Below are positions 1-7,522 of a stretch of DNA of 25,877 nt, in pieces. A program made the translations under genes and the position numbers. Below the pieces are notes generated by a model that searched no databases, was not told the DNA's origin, and was given only the letters and a program-made list of their open reading frames with translations. This DNA is from a virus, in IMG/VR virus record IMGVR_UViG_3300039707_000004, positions 1 to 25,877 of that record; one strand, 5' to 3'. The number at the start of each line of letters is the position of its first letter. The first letter of the stretch is position 1.

Positions 1-791
1 AGACAACGGTCGCTCGCCTCATCTCCCAAGAGCTAGGGGCCGTACATCCAGGAGACATAACAGAATACGACGCAGGTCAGCTTACCGGCATTGATGATAT
101 TCGACAGCTTGTTGCCGGCCTCAAGTACAAGCCAATTGGTAAGAGTCAGGTTAAGTGTGTCATCATTAACGAAGCTCATAGGTTGTCTGTAGCTGCTCAA
201 GATGCCCTCCTGACAGCATTAGAAGAACCAAGCGCTCACACCTACTTCTTCTTGACCACAACAGAAGGCAACCGGATACGTCCGGCGATCAAGACGCGTT
301 GCACATCCTATGAACTCAAGCCTGTCAGCAACAATACCCTGTTTGATTTCCTGGGTAAGATTGCCGATGCCGAACACTTCACGGTATCGGATGAAGTACT
401 AGACCTTTGTGTGAAAGAGTCCAGGGGATCACCACGTCAAGCTTTAGCCAACCTTGCAGTGTGTGCCAATATCGATGAGCGTTCCGAAGCTGTAAAGCTT
501 CTCCAGACGGCTGATGGTGAGGACCGCGAGACTATTGAACTCTGTCGTATGCTCCTGCGAGGGGGAGACTGGAGCCAGATCGCCACGGTCCTCAAGGGAA
601 TGAACGAGCAGAACCCGGAATCGATCCGCCAGACGGTCCGAGCCTACATGACCAAAGTCATCCTGGAATCCACAAAGGAACAAGAGCGCATCCATGCCCT
701 GAACATATTGGAAGTGTTCTCACAACCCTTTAACTACTATGATGGCCTAAGCCCAGTGATATTAGCAGTCGGAAAGCTCCTCTACACATAG
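1..791 (+). CDS. dnaX: DNA polymerase III gamma/tau-type clamp loader subunit, 5'-truncated by window edge
   Basis: Clamp-loader ATPase that would load the sliding clamp onto primed DNA for the phage replisome. The reading frame is open from base 3 and has no start in the window, so the N-terminus and most of the P-loop lie upstream. The visible part begins at the TTVARLI helix that follows a Walker A motif. It continues with IDDIRQLV, a Walker-B-like strand ending IINEAH (Asn where DnaX usually has Asp), the LLTALEEP helix, a sensor-1 strand FFLTTTE, and TRC in the SRC position, followed by a helical lid. This order matches the DnaX/RFC family. A shorter start near 183 would cut through the Walker B motif and is rejected. 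The following gene starts 7 nt after the stop. Confidence 0.9.
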   Translation, partial: TTVARLISQELGAVHPGDITEYDAGQLTGIDDIRQLVAGLKYKPIGKSQVKCVIINEAHRLSVAAQDALLTALEEPSAHTYFFLTTTEGNRIRPAIKTRCTSYELKPVSNNTLFDFLGKIADAEHFTVSDEVLDLCVKESRGSPRQALANLAVCANIDERSEAVKLLQTADGEDRETIELCRMLLRGGDWSQIATVLKGMNEQNPESIRQTVRAYMTKVILESTKEQERIHALNILEVFSQPFNYYDGLSPVILAVGKLLYT

Positions 792-798
792 GTATAAC

Positions 799-1344
799 AT
801 GGCACAGAGGGTAACACGGACACGGACTAGCCCATTGCTAGAAAGTGAGGCGTTGTTAGATGAGTACACTGAATCCTTAATGATCGATAAGTATAGCCTA
901 GACGTTGGGCTGATCGAACAGGCTAGAGTATATAATAGTGTGGGCATCGGCTACGTGAATGCGATGTCAGTACGTGACTTCGCTAGGGCTGAGCTAGATA
1001 GGGCTAAAGCCGAGGCCGATCGCACCATACGTAACCAAGCGATTGACGAGAACATACGCATTACCGAAGCACAGGTATCCAATAAGATACTTGAAGACCC
1101 ACTTTATCAGGATGCGAACCGTGAGTACCTGGACTGGAAAGCCCTAACGGAGAAGTGGCTAGTCCTTAAAGAGTCGTTTGGTCAACGTGCGTATGCCTTA
1201 CGTGATCTGTGTCAATTGTGGATGTCTAATTACTATGCGGACACGGCGATCCAATCTGATACTGCGGAAGCTCGCGACAGGTTAGCAACCAGTGCTCGCA
1301 TACAAGAAGCGGAACAAAGGAGAAGGAGGCGTGAGAACTCGTAG
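799..1344 (+). CDS. Helical phage protein, possible UvsY-like recombination mediator
   Basis: A 181-residue, highly charged and mostly helical protein with a very basic end (QRRRRRENS). The segment around residues 100-150 (DPLYQDANREYLDWKAL, then QRAYALRDLCQLW and NYYA) resembles phage proteins encoded next to ssDNA-binding protein and UvsX genes. The gene sits between the clamp-loader subunit and the gp32-like and RecA-like genes. I therefore infer, without proof, a role in loading recombinase or SSB, comparable to T4 UvsY. No catalytic motif is visible. The start ATG lies 7 nt after the upstream stop and has only a weak ribosome site, so coupled translation is likely. Confidence 0.85.
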   Translation: MAQRVTRTRTSPLLESEALLDEYTESLMIDKYSLDVGLIEQARVYNSVGIGYVNAMSVRDFARAELDRAKAEADRTIRNQAIDENIRITEAQVSNKILEDPLYQDANREYLDWKALTEKWLVLKESFGQRAYALRDLCQLWMSNYYADTAIQSDTAEARDRLATSARIQEAEQRRRRRENS

Positions 1345-1354
1345 GATACAATTG

Positions 1355-1564
1355 ATGATTGAGTTTGAGGTTCCACCAAGGGTTAGCTTTGGGGAGTTGA
1401 GAGACTTTATCATCACTGAGTTGGAGTCAGGTGGCGGCAATCGGCATTCGAGTGATCCCCTGTTTCACTCCCTAGAGAATGTCCACGTCAGTAAACCTAT
1501 CGTACCCTGGCGTGACCCATCGAAGAAGAGGTTAGCTAAAATCAAGGCGATCAACCAGAGCTAG
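1355..1564 (+). CDS. Small hypothetical protein
   Basis: A 69-residue protein beginning MIEFEVPPRV and ending KAINQS. I chose the ATG at 1355 because an AGGA sits 8 nt upstream and it follows the upstream stop (1342-1344). Earlier in-frame starts at 1292 and 1331 would overlap the previous gene, and the GTG at 1331 lies too close to its GGAGG. The sequence suggests a mixed alpha/beta fold with a Gly-rich loop (ESGGGNR) and a basic end (PSKKRLAKIK). I do not recognise a family. It lies 11 nt before the ssDNA-binding protein gene and is probably in the same transcript. Confidence 0.65.
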   Translation: MIEFEVPPRVSFGELRDFIITELESGGGNRHSSDPLFHSLENVHVSKPIVPWRDPSKKRLAKIKAINQS

Positions 1565-1575
1565 TGGAGAACTAG

Positions 1576-2625
1576 ATGCGTTCCCGAGAACGAGAGGATG
1601 ACAGCCCTCGCATGAGAAGCGGCGGCAACACACGCAGCCGATTTGTCTACACGCCACGCGACACGAGCACTGTCCAGAAGCGTGCGACACAATCCGGTGG
1701 GAGTTACGACACGTTCTTTGACTCCCGCTTTACCAAGTACACAGCACAGGGCGGATTTAATTGCATACGCATTCTGCCGCCAAGCTGGGAGGGTGCTGAT
1801 CACTTTGGCTTCGACTACTTCCTACACTCTAATGTCGGTCCGGATAACAGTCAGTACCTATGCCTAGAGAAGATGGCTGATCTGGCTGAACTCAAGGGGA
1901 TCGAGGGCGGACGTTGCCCGGTATGTGAAGAACGCCGTCGCCTGGAACGTGAGGGTGACACGGAAGAAGCCAATCAGATGAAGGTTGCTCGTCGTGTTGG
2001 AGTGTGGGTAATCGATCGTGAGAACGAGCGTGACGGTCCAAAGTTCTACGACATGTCGTGGACGATGGATAAGGATATTGCTTCCCTCCAGATTAATAAG
2101 CGTACCGGAGAAGCTATCCTAATCGATGACCCAGAAGAGGGCTTTGACTTTGAGTTTCAGCGTGAGGGTAAAGGTCTCAACACACGCTATATTGGTAAGC
2201 AGATTGCACGGCAGTCTAGCCCTATCAGTGACGACCCGAAGCAGCAAGAGCAGTGGTTAGAGTTTATCACTGAACATCCGATCCCTGATGTCCTTAACTT
2301 CTTTGAGTACGACTACATCGCTAAGGTATTCGCTGGACGTGCTCCGCCAGCAGAGCGTGACGAAGCGGAGGAAGTAGAGACCCGTCCCGTAGCGCGCTCA
2401 CAGCCGCGTCAGCGTGCGACAAGCCGTGAAGAGCCCCCGGATGATGATCCCCAGCCTCGCCCGCGTCAGCGCGTCTCTAGGCCGGCTGTAGAGGAGGTCG
2501 AAGAAGAAGACGTAGAGGAGGAAGCTGAACCAGCTAACGGTCACGACCGTGAGCCGGCTCCCATACCGAGAAGTGCTCGTGAACGCCTCACGGCAATGAA
2601 CGAACGGGTAACACGTCGTGGCTAG
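1576..2625 (+). CDS. gp32-like single-stranded DNA-binding protein
   Basis: A 349-residue protein with gp32-type architecture: a basic N-terminal arm (MRSREREDD...RSGGNTRSR), a core, and a C-terminal tail from about residue 255 that alternates acidic (EEVEEEDVEEEAE) and Pro/Arg-rich stretches. Four candidate zinc ligands, H84, C96, C114 and C117 (RCPVCEE), follow the His-Cys-Cys-X2-Cys order of the T4 gp32 zinc site, with a longer loop between the second and third. The protein would coat ssDNA and recruit replication and recombination proteins through its tail. GGAG lies 6 nt upstream of the ATG. The stop overlaps the start of the recombinase gene, matching the common phage SSB-UvsX pairing. 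The tail does not end acidic (TRRG), which is unusual. Confidence 0.85.
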   Translation: MRSREREDDSPRMRSGGNTRSRFVYTPRDTSTVQKRATQSGGSYDTFFDSRFTKYTAQGGFNCIRILPPSWEGADHFGFDYFLHSNVGPDNSQYLCLEKMADLAELKGIEGGRCPVCEERRRLEREGDTEEANQMKVARRVGVWVIDRENERDGPKFYDMSWTMDKDIASLQINKRTGEAILIDDPEEGFDFEFQREGKGLNTRYIGKQIARQSSPISDDPKQQEQWLEFITEHPIPDVLNFFEYDYIAKVFAGRAPPAERDEAEEVETRPVARSQPRQRATSREEPPDDDPQPRPRQRVSRPAVEEVEEEDVEEEAEPANGHDREPAPIPRSARERLTAMNERVTRRG

Positions 2626-3607
2626 TAAGCTCGCGTTGGTTGAGGGAGGGGGGAGCTACTTCCCCTCTCCAAACACGAAGCTAGAGTTCATCCCCTCCGG
2701 CTGCACGCTACTCGACTGTGTGCTAGGTGGTGGATGGCCGCTAGGCCGCATCAGCAACATTGTTGGAGACCGCAGTACTAGTAAGACCGGCCTCGTGATG
2801 GAAGCCTGTTCCAACTTCGCGATCAAGTATCCGAAGGGACGTATATTATATAGGGAGTCTGAGGCTGCGTTCGATGTTGACTACGCCGAATCCATGGGTA
2901 TGCCCGTTAACCGTGTTGAATTTGCACCCCCCGACAAGTTCTTCACCGTAGAGGACTTCTTTGAAGACCTCAGCCGTATCCTGGATGATCTAGCTAAGTC
3001 TAACATACCAGCGCTCTATGCCTTAGACTCCCTCGATGCCCTATCTGATCGTGATGAACTGGAACGTGAGATAGATAAAGGTAGTTACGGAGCAGCTAAG
3101 GCTAAGAAGTTATCCGAGTTGTTTCGTCGCCTCGTCCAGAAGATCGAACGGACCCGTGTCTGTCTCCTAATTGTCAGTCAAGTGCGTGATAACATTGGCG
3201 TTACGTTCGGCCAGCAATACTCTCGCTCTGGTGGTCGTGCGCTTGATTTCTATGCCAGCCTCATCGTATACCTTGCCAAGATTAAGACACTGGACAGGAC
3301 GATTGGAGGTGTAAAACGAGCGACTGGCATTACCGTTAGAGTTAAATGTACCAAGAATAAAATCTCTATGCCGATGCGGGAATGTGACTTCGACTATGAG
3401 TTTGGATATGGAATCAACTCTGTAAAGGCATCCCTGGATTGGCTAAAGTCTGTTGGTAAACTGACTGCTGACGATGCCAAGATCACGCTCAACAAACTGA
3501 CGGATGATCAATTCTTCGATCTGCAAGACAGGCTGAACGATACCGTTCCGCAAATCTGGCAAGAGATTGAGGATAAGTTCAGACCTAAGAGAAGAAAGTA
3601 CACGTAG
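2618..3607 (+). CDS. uvsX: UvsX/RecA-like recombinase
   Basis: A strand-exchange ATPase of the RecA/UvsX family, 329 residues. The Walker A motif at residues 50-57 reads GDRSTSKT, with Ser replacing the Gly before Lys; T4 UvsX is similarly non-canonical. Further landmarks are YRESEAAFD, a Walker B strand ending ALDSLDAL near residue 136, LLIVSQVRDNIG (sensor and DNA-binding loop region), and the Gly-rich SRSGGRALDFYASL. Translation starts at a GTG overlapping the last 8 nt of the SSB gene, implying coupling. The protein should form filaments on SSB-coated DNA for recombination-dependent replication, together with the SbcCD-like nuclease encoded elsewhere in the window. Confidence 0.9.
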   Translation: MASKLALVEGGGSYFPSPNTKLEFIPSGCTLLDCVLGGGWPLGRISNIVGDRSTSKTGLVMEACSNFAIKYPKGRILYRESEAAFDVDYAESMGMPVNRVEFAPPDKFFTVEDFFEDLSRILDDLAKSNIPALYALDSLDALSDRDELEREIDKGSYGAAKAKKLSELFRRLVQKIERTRVCLLIVSQVRDNIGVTFGQQYSRSGGRALDFYASLIVYLAKIKTLDRTIGGVKRATGITVRVKCTKNKISMPMRECDFDYEFGYGINSVKASLDWLKSVGKLTADDAKITLNKLTDDQFFDLQDRLNDTVPQIWQEIEDKFRPKRRKYT

Positions 3608-3610
3608 ACT

Positions 3611-3823
3611 ATGCAGAGAGAACGATTAGAAGAATGGAGATCAGTTCCAGGCGTTGATTTGCCAGAGCACTATCAGGTCAGTAACCTAGGTAGGATTCGG
3701 CATACAGACTATACAGATCGTAGGGGATGGCCTAGACGTAAACGTTTTGTTCATGGTCATGCTGGGGCAGTTAGGTTTAGACAGTTAAATCAGGATCGTA
3801 TTGGGAAGCCAAGGCAGTGGTAG
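3611..3823 (+). CDS. NUMOD4-motif fragment of a homing endonuclease
   Basis: A 70-residue protein whose N-terminal 35 residues match the NUMOD4 DNA-recognition motif (EEWRSVPG, then YQVSNLGRIRHT). NUMOD4 normally precedes an HNH nuclease domain. Here the protein ends soon after in a degenerate basic stretch (KRFVHGHAGAV) with no HNH residues. It therefore looks like a decayed or truncated free-standing homing endonuclease, although a DNA-binding-only product is possible. It starts 3 nt after the recombinase stop and overlaps the next gene by 7 nt, as if the remnant has been absorbed into the operon. Confidence 0.7.
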   Translation: MQRERLEEWRSVPGVDLPEHYQVSNLGRIRHTDYTDRRGWPRRKRFVHGHAGAVRFRQLNQDRIGKPRQW

Positions 3824-4323
3824 ATAGCCATGCCAAAGGTGCACAGTTCGAGCGAGATGTCTGCAAAAAGCTCTCGCTCTGGGCGTCTAATGGTCTGAGA
3901 GAAGACCTCTATTGGCGTAGCTCTATGTCTGGCGGCAGAGCTACGATACAAATTAGACAAGGTATAACCAACAAGTCACAAGCCGGTGACATATCCTCAA
4001 TTGATAGACAAGGCAGTGAGTTAGTCAATAGGTTCTGTATTGAGTGCAAACACTACGGCAACCTAGACCTCATCTCTGGCATCATCAAGAATAAAGGTGT
4101 GCTGTATAGCTTTTGGAATAAGCTTACACGTGATGCGAACGCGATCGGTAAGCTACCCTTCCTCCTGGCTAAACAAAACCATCTCCCGTCTCTGGTCCTC
4201 GTGTCGCCAGCTGGTGCGCTGACCCTCAATCTCAGGAAGAACATCGCTATAGCCACGCTGTATAGGTGGAATGCCATTTTATATAATGGAGATGACTTTC
4301 TCCGTTCGGAGTACCCCTTTTGA
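3817..4323 (+). CDS. PD-(D/E)XK nuclease, resolvase-like
   Basis: A 168-residue protein with the restriction-endonuclease-like core in order: E12 in the first helix (GAQFERDV), D58 in AGDISS, and E76-C-K78 in FCIECKHY. These form the metal-binding D...ExK active site. Short phage proteins of this type are often annotated as Holliday-junction resolvases or RecB-like nucleases. Its place directly after the recombinase fits resolution of branched recombination intermediates, but the substrate cannot be read from sequence. The start is a GTG, with GGGAAG about 8 nt upstream. Its TGA overlaps the ATG of the next gene (TGATG). Confidence 0.8.
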   Translation: MVDSHAKGAQFERDVCKKLSLWASNGLREDLYWRSSMSGGRATIQIRQGITNKSQAGDISSIDRQGSELVNRFCIECKHYGNLDLISGIIKNKGVLYSFWNKLTRDANAIGKLPFLLAKQNHLPSLVLVSPAGALTLNLRKNIAIATLYRWNAILYNGDDFLRSEYPF

Positions 4324-4868
4324 TGTGGCGTCAATCAAACCGGGCTGACAAACGTGCCCGGTTACTGGCTGATCGCCACTATAATCGTCAAAAGATAGGA
4401 ACACTGCAATTCGTTCCCCCAGGCCGTTGTCTCGTTCTCTATGCTAGAACTCTAACGGGTGAAGCTGTCTGGACAACTTCCTGGCCCTATGAAGAGTATG
4501 TTAAGCATGCCTGGGGTGGTGCATGGGTATGTAGTCTGTTCCGCAATGAGGGGGCAGGCCAAGCCTCACTCTTAATCCATCAGGCCATTCAAGCTACGAG
4601 AGCCATTTATGGTGAGCCTCCTCCATTAGGTATGATAACCTTCATTGATAGGGATGAAGTCAAATCAACAAAAGTGCATGGTAAAGATATCTGGGGCTGG
4701 ACCTATCGCAAGGCTGGCTTCCGGGAAGTTGGTGAAACACAAGGAGGATTGTTAGCACTACAAATGCTGCCCGATAAGATGCCCGAACCTGATAGACCCT
4801 TAACTGAGATTGAAGCAATACTGAGGAATAACAGGGAGCGGGATTATGCGTCCAACCATGCGAGCTAG
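4323..4868 (+). CDS. GNAT-fold phage protein, Mom-like
   Basis: A 181-residue protein with a phage-typical layout: RHYNRQKIGT near the N-terminus, a core strand CLVLYAR, then TTSWPYEEYVKHAW, SLFRNEG, GMITFIDRD, and the motif YRKAGFREVG resembling GNAT acetyl-transfer motif B (Y-x-K-A-G-F). The RHY plus GNAT-like arrangement recalls the phage Mu Mom DNA-modification family, so acylation-type modification of phage DNA is one possibility. I have no direct evidence for substrate. The ATG overlaps the previous stop, and the end overlaps the next gene by 23 nt, so it is tightly embedded in the operon. Confidence 0.7.
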   Translation: MWRQSNRADKRARLLADRHYNRQKIGTLQFVPPGRCLVLYARTLTGEAVWTTSWPYEEYVKHAWGGAWVCSLFRNEGAGQASLLIHQAIQATRAIYGEPPPLGMITFIDRDEVKSTKVHGKDIWGWTYRKAGFREVGETQGGLLALQMLPDKMPEPDRPLTEIEAILRNNRERDYASNHAS

Positions 4869-5046
4869 AGACGATAAGAAGGATAAGCGTGTTGTCAATT
4901 ACGGCCCCGGTCATCCAGACGCTCACTGTGCTATCTGCACGCACTACCAGGGCAGATCCTGCGAGCTAGTCCGGGGCCAGATTGCTCCGAGAATGTGGTG
5001 TGTACTTTTCAGCCGCAAACCTGGGGCACAGCGTGTGATTACCTGA
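4846..5046 (+). CDS. Small four-cysteine protein, HiPIP-like
   Basis: A 66-residue protein with four cysteines, C28-x2-C31, C39 and C52, in the setting CAICTHYQ...SCELVRG...MWCVLF. The spacing and the G-x-I-x-P-x-x-W-C segment resemble small phage and bacterial proteins annotated as high-potential iron-sulfur (HiPIP-like) proteins. A zinc or iron-sulfur site is inferred. GGGAG lies about 8 nt upstream of the ATG at 4846. The gene begins inside the end of the GNAT-like gene. Confidence 0.7.
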   Translation: MRPTMRARDDKKDKRVVNYGPGHPDAHCAICTHYQGRSCELVRGQIAPRMWCVLFSRKPGAQRVIT

Positions 5047-5126
5047 AAAATGGGAAATGAGGGTTTAACTGAACAAATCATGAACATACGGACGGTGCCC
5101 TCGTTGATAAAGAGGAAGTAAAGGCT

Positions 5127-5279
5127 ATGAAACGCTGGGAAGGTAGTAAAGAGGATGTGCGTCAGGATAAGAGAGAGGCTAAGAAGCGTGGCATGACTAT
5201 GGCTCAGTGGGAGCGGTCGGCCGCCGATAAACGTCAGGATAAAGCCGGCCGTAAGCGAATGAAGAGGAAAAAGAAGTGA
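5127..5279 (+). CDS. Small very basic protein
   Basis: A 50-residue protein (MKRWEGSKEDVRQDKREAKK..., ending MKRKKK) in which nearly half of the residues are Lys or Arg. AGAGGAAG lies upstream, and the TGA overlaps the GTG start of the dCTP deaminase gene (GTGA). Overlap and composition both support translation. Phage-encoded Lys-rich mini-proteins of this kind are common and usually uncharacterised. Nucleic-acid binding is plausible from charge alone. Confidence 0.65.
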   Translation: MKRWEGSKEDVRQDKREAKKRGMTMAQWERSAADKRQDKAGRKRMKRKKK

Positions 5280-5794
5280 GCATACTATCAGCCCAATCGA
5301 TCCGTCACCTATGCTCCCCGGACGAGAAAGAACGCTTTAACTACTCACGGTTAGAGTTCGGCCCCGTACATCCGCTGATTACCCCTTTTGTGGGTGAAAA
5401 GGTTGTCGTCAACGGCAAAAGCTATGGCCTCTCATCCTGTACCTACGATTGTCGTATTGCTGAGTCCATCGTCATTGGACCAACCAAGGCCGCACTCGTA
5501 TCGACAAAGGAATATTTCAGTCTGCCAGCAACAATATGTGGCTCAGTTCTGGACAAATCTAGCCATGCCAGGGTCTTCGTGAGTGCGTTCAACACCCATC
5601 TCGATCCCGGTTGGTGCGGTTATCTAACCGTTGAGCTTGTTAATTTAGGCTATGAGCATATCCGGTTTACCCAAGGTGATCCGCTGTGCCAAATTAAGTT
5701 TGAGTGGTTAGACTACCCGACTGAGATACCCTATAAGGGTAAGTATCAGAACCAAGAGTCCGGCCCACAAGAGGCAAGATACGAGAAACCCTAA
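5276..5794 (+). CDS. dcd: dCTP deaminase / dUTPase family protein
   Basis: A 172-residue trimeric dUTPase-fold enzyme expected to convert dCTP to dUTP (or to a related product), feeding thymidylate synthesis. Visible family motifs are YGLSSCTYDCRI, a substrate loop with DKSSHAR (compare GRSSLAR in bacterial Dcd), HLDPGWCGYLTVELVN containing the conserved catalytic-type Glu, and QGDPLCQIKFEWL. The GTG start overlaps the preceding TGA. The stop codon overlaps an ATG (TAATG) that opens a 12-codon remnant of the original sbcD start, showing that dcd and sbcD were once directly coupled. Confidence 0.88.
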   Translation: MSILSAQSIRHLCSPDEKERFNYSRLEFGPVHPLITPFVGEKVVVNGKSYGLSSCTYDCRIAESIVIGPTKAALVSTKEYFSLPATICGSVLDKSSHARVFVSAFNTHLDPGWCGYLTVELVNLGYEHIRFTQGDPLCQIKFEWLDYPTEIPYKGKYQNQESGPQEARYEKP

Positions 5795-5832
5795 TGTCCA
5801 TGTTACTCGCCTCAGACCTCCTTGTTCCATAG
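5794..5832 (+). pseudogene. Orphaned 5' end of sbcD-like gene
   Basis: The ATG at 5794 opens MSMLLASDLLVP followed by TAG at 5830-5832. Its first nine residues match the first nine of the intact sbcD-like protein starting at 6474 (MSILLASDL) with one difference, although the codons differ at several positions. After codon 9 the reading departs into the leader of the HNH gene. This is best explained as the native start of sbcD, left behind when the endonuclease gene inserted and supplied a replacement 5' end. Confidence 0.8.
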
Positions 5833-5843
5833 GAATCTCCTAT
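5829..5843 (+). promoter_or_regulatory. Hairpin occluding HNH ribosome site
   Basis: A perfect 6-bp inverted repeat, ATAGGA and TCCTAT with a 3-nt loop, pairs the AGGA ribosome site of the HNH gene with bases overlapping its ATG. It would restrict translation of the endonuclease. Hairpins of this kind keep some T4 homing endonucleases low or late; a similar role here is inferred. Confidence 0.45.
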
Positions 5844-6474
5844 GATTAGTGACTTAACTGGATCTACTTTTGGTAGATTGACTGTTTTGTCTATGTTAAG
5901 GCTTAATAAGCATAGGCGTACTGTATGGCTGTGTAGGTGTATTGAAGGTAATTTAGTAGAAGTTGATTCAGGAAGCTTAAAAAGTGGTAATACAACCTCC
6001 TGCGGTTGTTATAGAAAGGAATTGGTTGGTACATCTCGTAGGAAACATGGTAAGTCTTCTACTCCGCTTTATTTTGTTTGGGCTCAAATGAGGTACAGAT
6101 GTTTGAATGAGAGTAACTCTGATTATCCTGATTATGGTGGTCGTGGTATAAGATATTGTAATGATTGGGATTTATTTGAAAAGTTCGATGAATGGGCTAT
6201 AGATAGTGGTTACAAAGATGGTTTAATATTAGATAGGATAGATGTCAACGGTAATTATGAACCTAATAACTGTAGATGGGTAACTGATTTAGATAGCTCT
6301 CGGAATAAGAGGAATAATATAGTTATCCAAGCTTTTGGTGAAAGCAAAAAAATTCATGAATGGTTAAAGGATTCTAAGTGTAAAGTTCCTACTCATAAAA
6401 TCCTGTATGAGAGGATTAAAAATGGGTGGGAATCAGAGAAGGCCATATCAACACCTAAAATAGGTAATAGGTAA
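5842..6474 (+). CDS. Free-standing HNH homing endonuclease
   Basis: A 210-residue phage HNH endonuclease. The N-terminal zinc-type module reads DLTGSTFGRLTVL, then WLCRC and SCGC. The central domain has the family's YFVWAQMRYRC, YGGRGI and CNDWDLFEKF. The catalytic stretch ILDRIDVNGNYEPNNCRWV is followed by RNKRNN. A C-terminal NUMOD-like helix-turn segment (HEWLKDSK, then ILYERIKNGW) ends the protein. It nicks or cuts a target site to spread its own gene. The gene is clearly AT-richer than its neighbours and uses many AGA and TTA codons, supporting recent transfer. It lies between the orphaned and rebuilt starts of sbcD, and its TAA overlaps the sbcD ATG (TAATG). Confidence 0.92.
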   Translation: MISDLTGSTFGRLTVLSMLRLNKHRRTVWLCRCIEGNLVEVDSGSLKSGNTTSCGCYRKELVGTSRRKHGKSSTPLYFVWAQMRYRCLNESNSDYPDYGGRGIRYCNDWDLFEKFDEWAIDSGYKDGLILDRIDVNGNYEPNNCRWVTDLDSSRNKRNNIVIQAFGESKKIHEWLKDSKCKVPTHKILYERIKNGWESEKAISTPKIGNR

Positions 6475-7502
6475 TGAGTATACTTCTCGCGAGTGACTTA
6501 CACCTCACAGACTCATTTAAGGACTCATATAGATGGAATTTGTTACCATGGATAAAGCAATTAGCTATTGAGTATAAAGTTAGTCAAGTTATTTTGCTAG
6601 GAGATACCACAGATAGAAAGGATAACCATAGTTCAATATTGGTCAATAAGTTTATTGAGCAGATAACTGATCTAGCCAATTATGTAGATTGTTTTGTCTT
6701 AAAGGGTAACCACGATGGTATCATCGAGGATTTACCTTATTTCAACTTCATTGAGCACTTCAAAAGCAACGTAACCTTTATCTCAAAGATAACTAATTAT
6801 TGGCTGAGCCTACCGACTCGGCAAAAGTCAATCAATTGTTTATTTCTCCCCTCCACCCGAAAGTGGCAGGAAGACTGGCAAAATATCGATTTCAATCAAT
6901 ACGATTTGGTCTTTACTCACCAAACTTATGAGGGAGCAAAGTCCGAGACCGGGATATCATTGGACGGCATTCCACCATCGTTTTTCGCGAATTACCGTGG
7001 CAAAGTTTACAGCGGAGATGTTCACGTACCGCAAAAACTCCTATCCGGACGCATTGAATATGTGGGCGCACCTTATCGTATTCGTTTTGGTGATGTATTC
7101 CCTCCCCGTATTCTTCTTATTGGGGATAATCTCCGTACAACAAACTTTACTTTTGATTGCCTTAGCAAGCATGTACTTCTTTGTTCATCTGTCGAAACGC
7201 TAGACGAACAGGTCAAATTACATAAGGTAAAGACTAACGATCAAGTCAAAGTGCGTGTTAAGCTGTCACGCCAAGACTTACCTACGTGGAAGAACCTCAA
7301 AGATCAGATCAAGCACAAAGCTGCTGATGAGGGTTGGCAGCTATTCGGTCCGGAATTGTTACCCGTCAATGACGGTCCTGTGTCCGTTGTAAAACAGACC
7401 TCCGTATATAAAAATAGCAGCCAAGTTTTAGCTGACTTCATTCAGGCTAAGAACTTGTCTGGAAAGCAGGCCGAAATCGGCTTCTCACTCATCAAATCCT
7501 AA
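6474..7502 (+). CDS. sbcD: SbcD/gp47-like nuclease subunit (metallophosphoesterase)
   Basis: A 342-residue calcineurin-like phosphoesterase with all expected metal motifs: D8-L-H10, GD at 43-44 with a following D, GNHD at 78-81, H149 in FTHQTYE, and GDVH at 181-184. It should form the nuclease subunit of an SbcCD/gp46-gp47 (Rad50-Mre11) complex with the ATPase encoded at 13309-15150, processing DNA ends for recombination. The first roughly 250 nt are AT-rich like the HNH gene upstream, while the rest matches the operon, suggesting that the 5' end came in with the endonuclease. The ATG overlaps the HNH stop. Confidence 0.9.
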   Translation: MSILLASDLHLTDSFKDSYRWNLLPWIKQLAIEYKVSQVILLGDTTDRKDNHSSILVNKFIEQITDLANYVDCFVLKGNHDGIIEDLPYFNFIEHFKSNVTFISKITNYWLSLPTRQKSINCLFLPSTRKWQEDWQNIDFNQYDLVFTHQTYEGAKSETGISLDGIPPSFFANYRGKVYSGDVHVPQKLLSGRIEYVGAPYRIRFGDVFPPRILLIGDNLRTTNFTFDCLSKHVLLCSSVETLDEQVKLHKVKTNDQVKVRVKLSRQDLPTWKNLKDQIKHKAADEGWQLFGPELLPVNDGPVSVVKQTSVYKNSSQVLADFIQAKNLSGKQAEIGFSLIKS

Positions 7503-7522
7503 AATGTGGGGGTTTTTGCGAG

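Noticed and set aside
183-791. Start of the clamp-loader gene at 183
   Set aside because: The frame continues upstream through recognisable DnaX sequence to the window edge.
5050-5121. 23-codon frame between the four-Cys and basic-protein genes
   Set aside because: No ribosome site, no overlap logic, and too short to judge.
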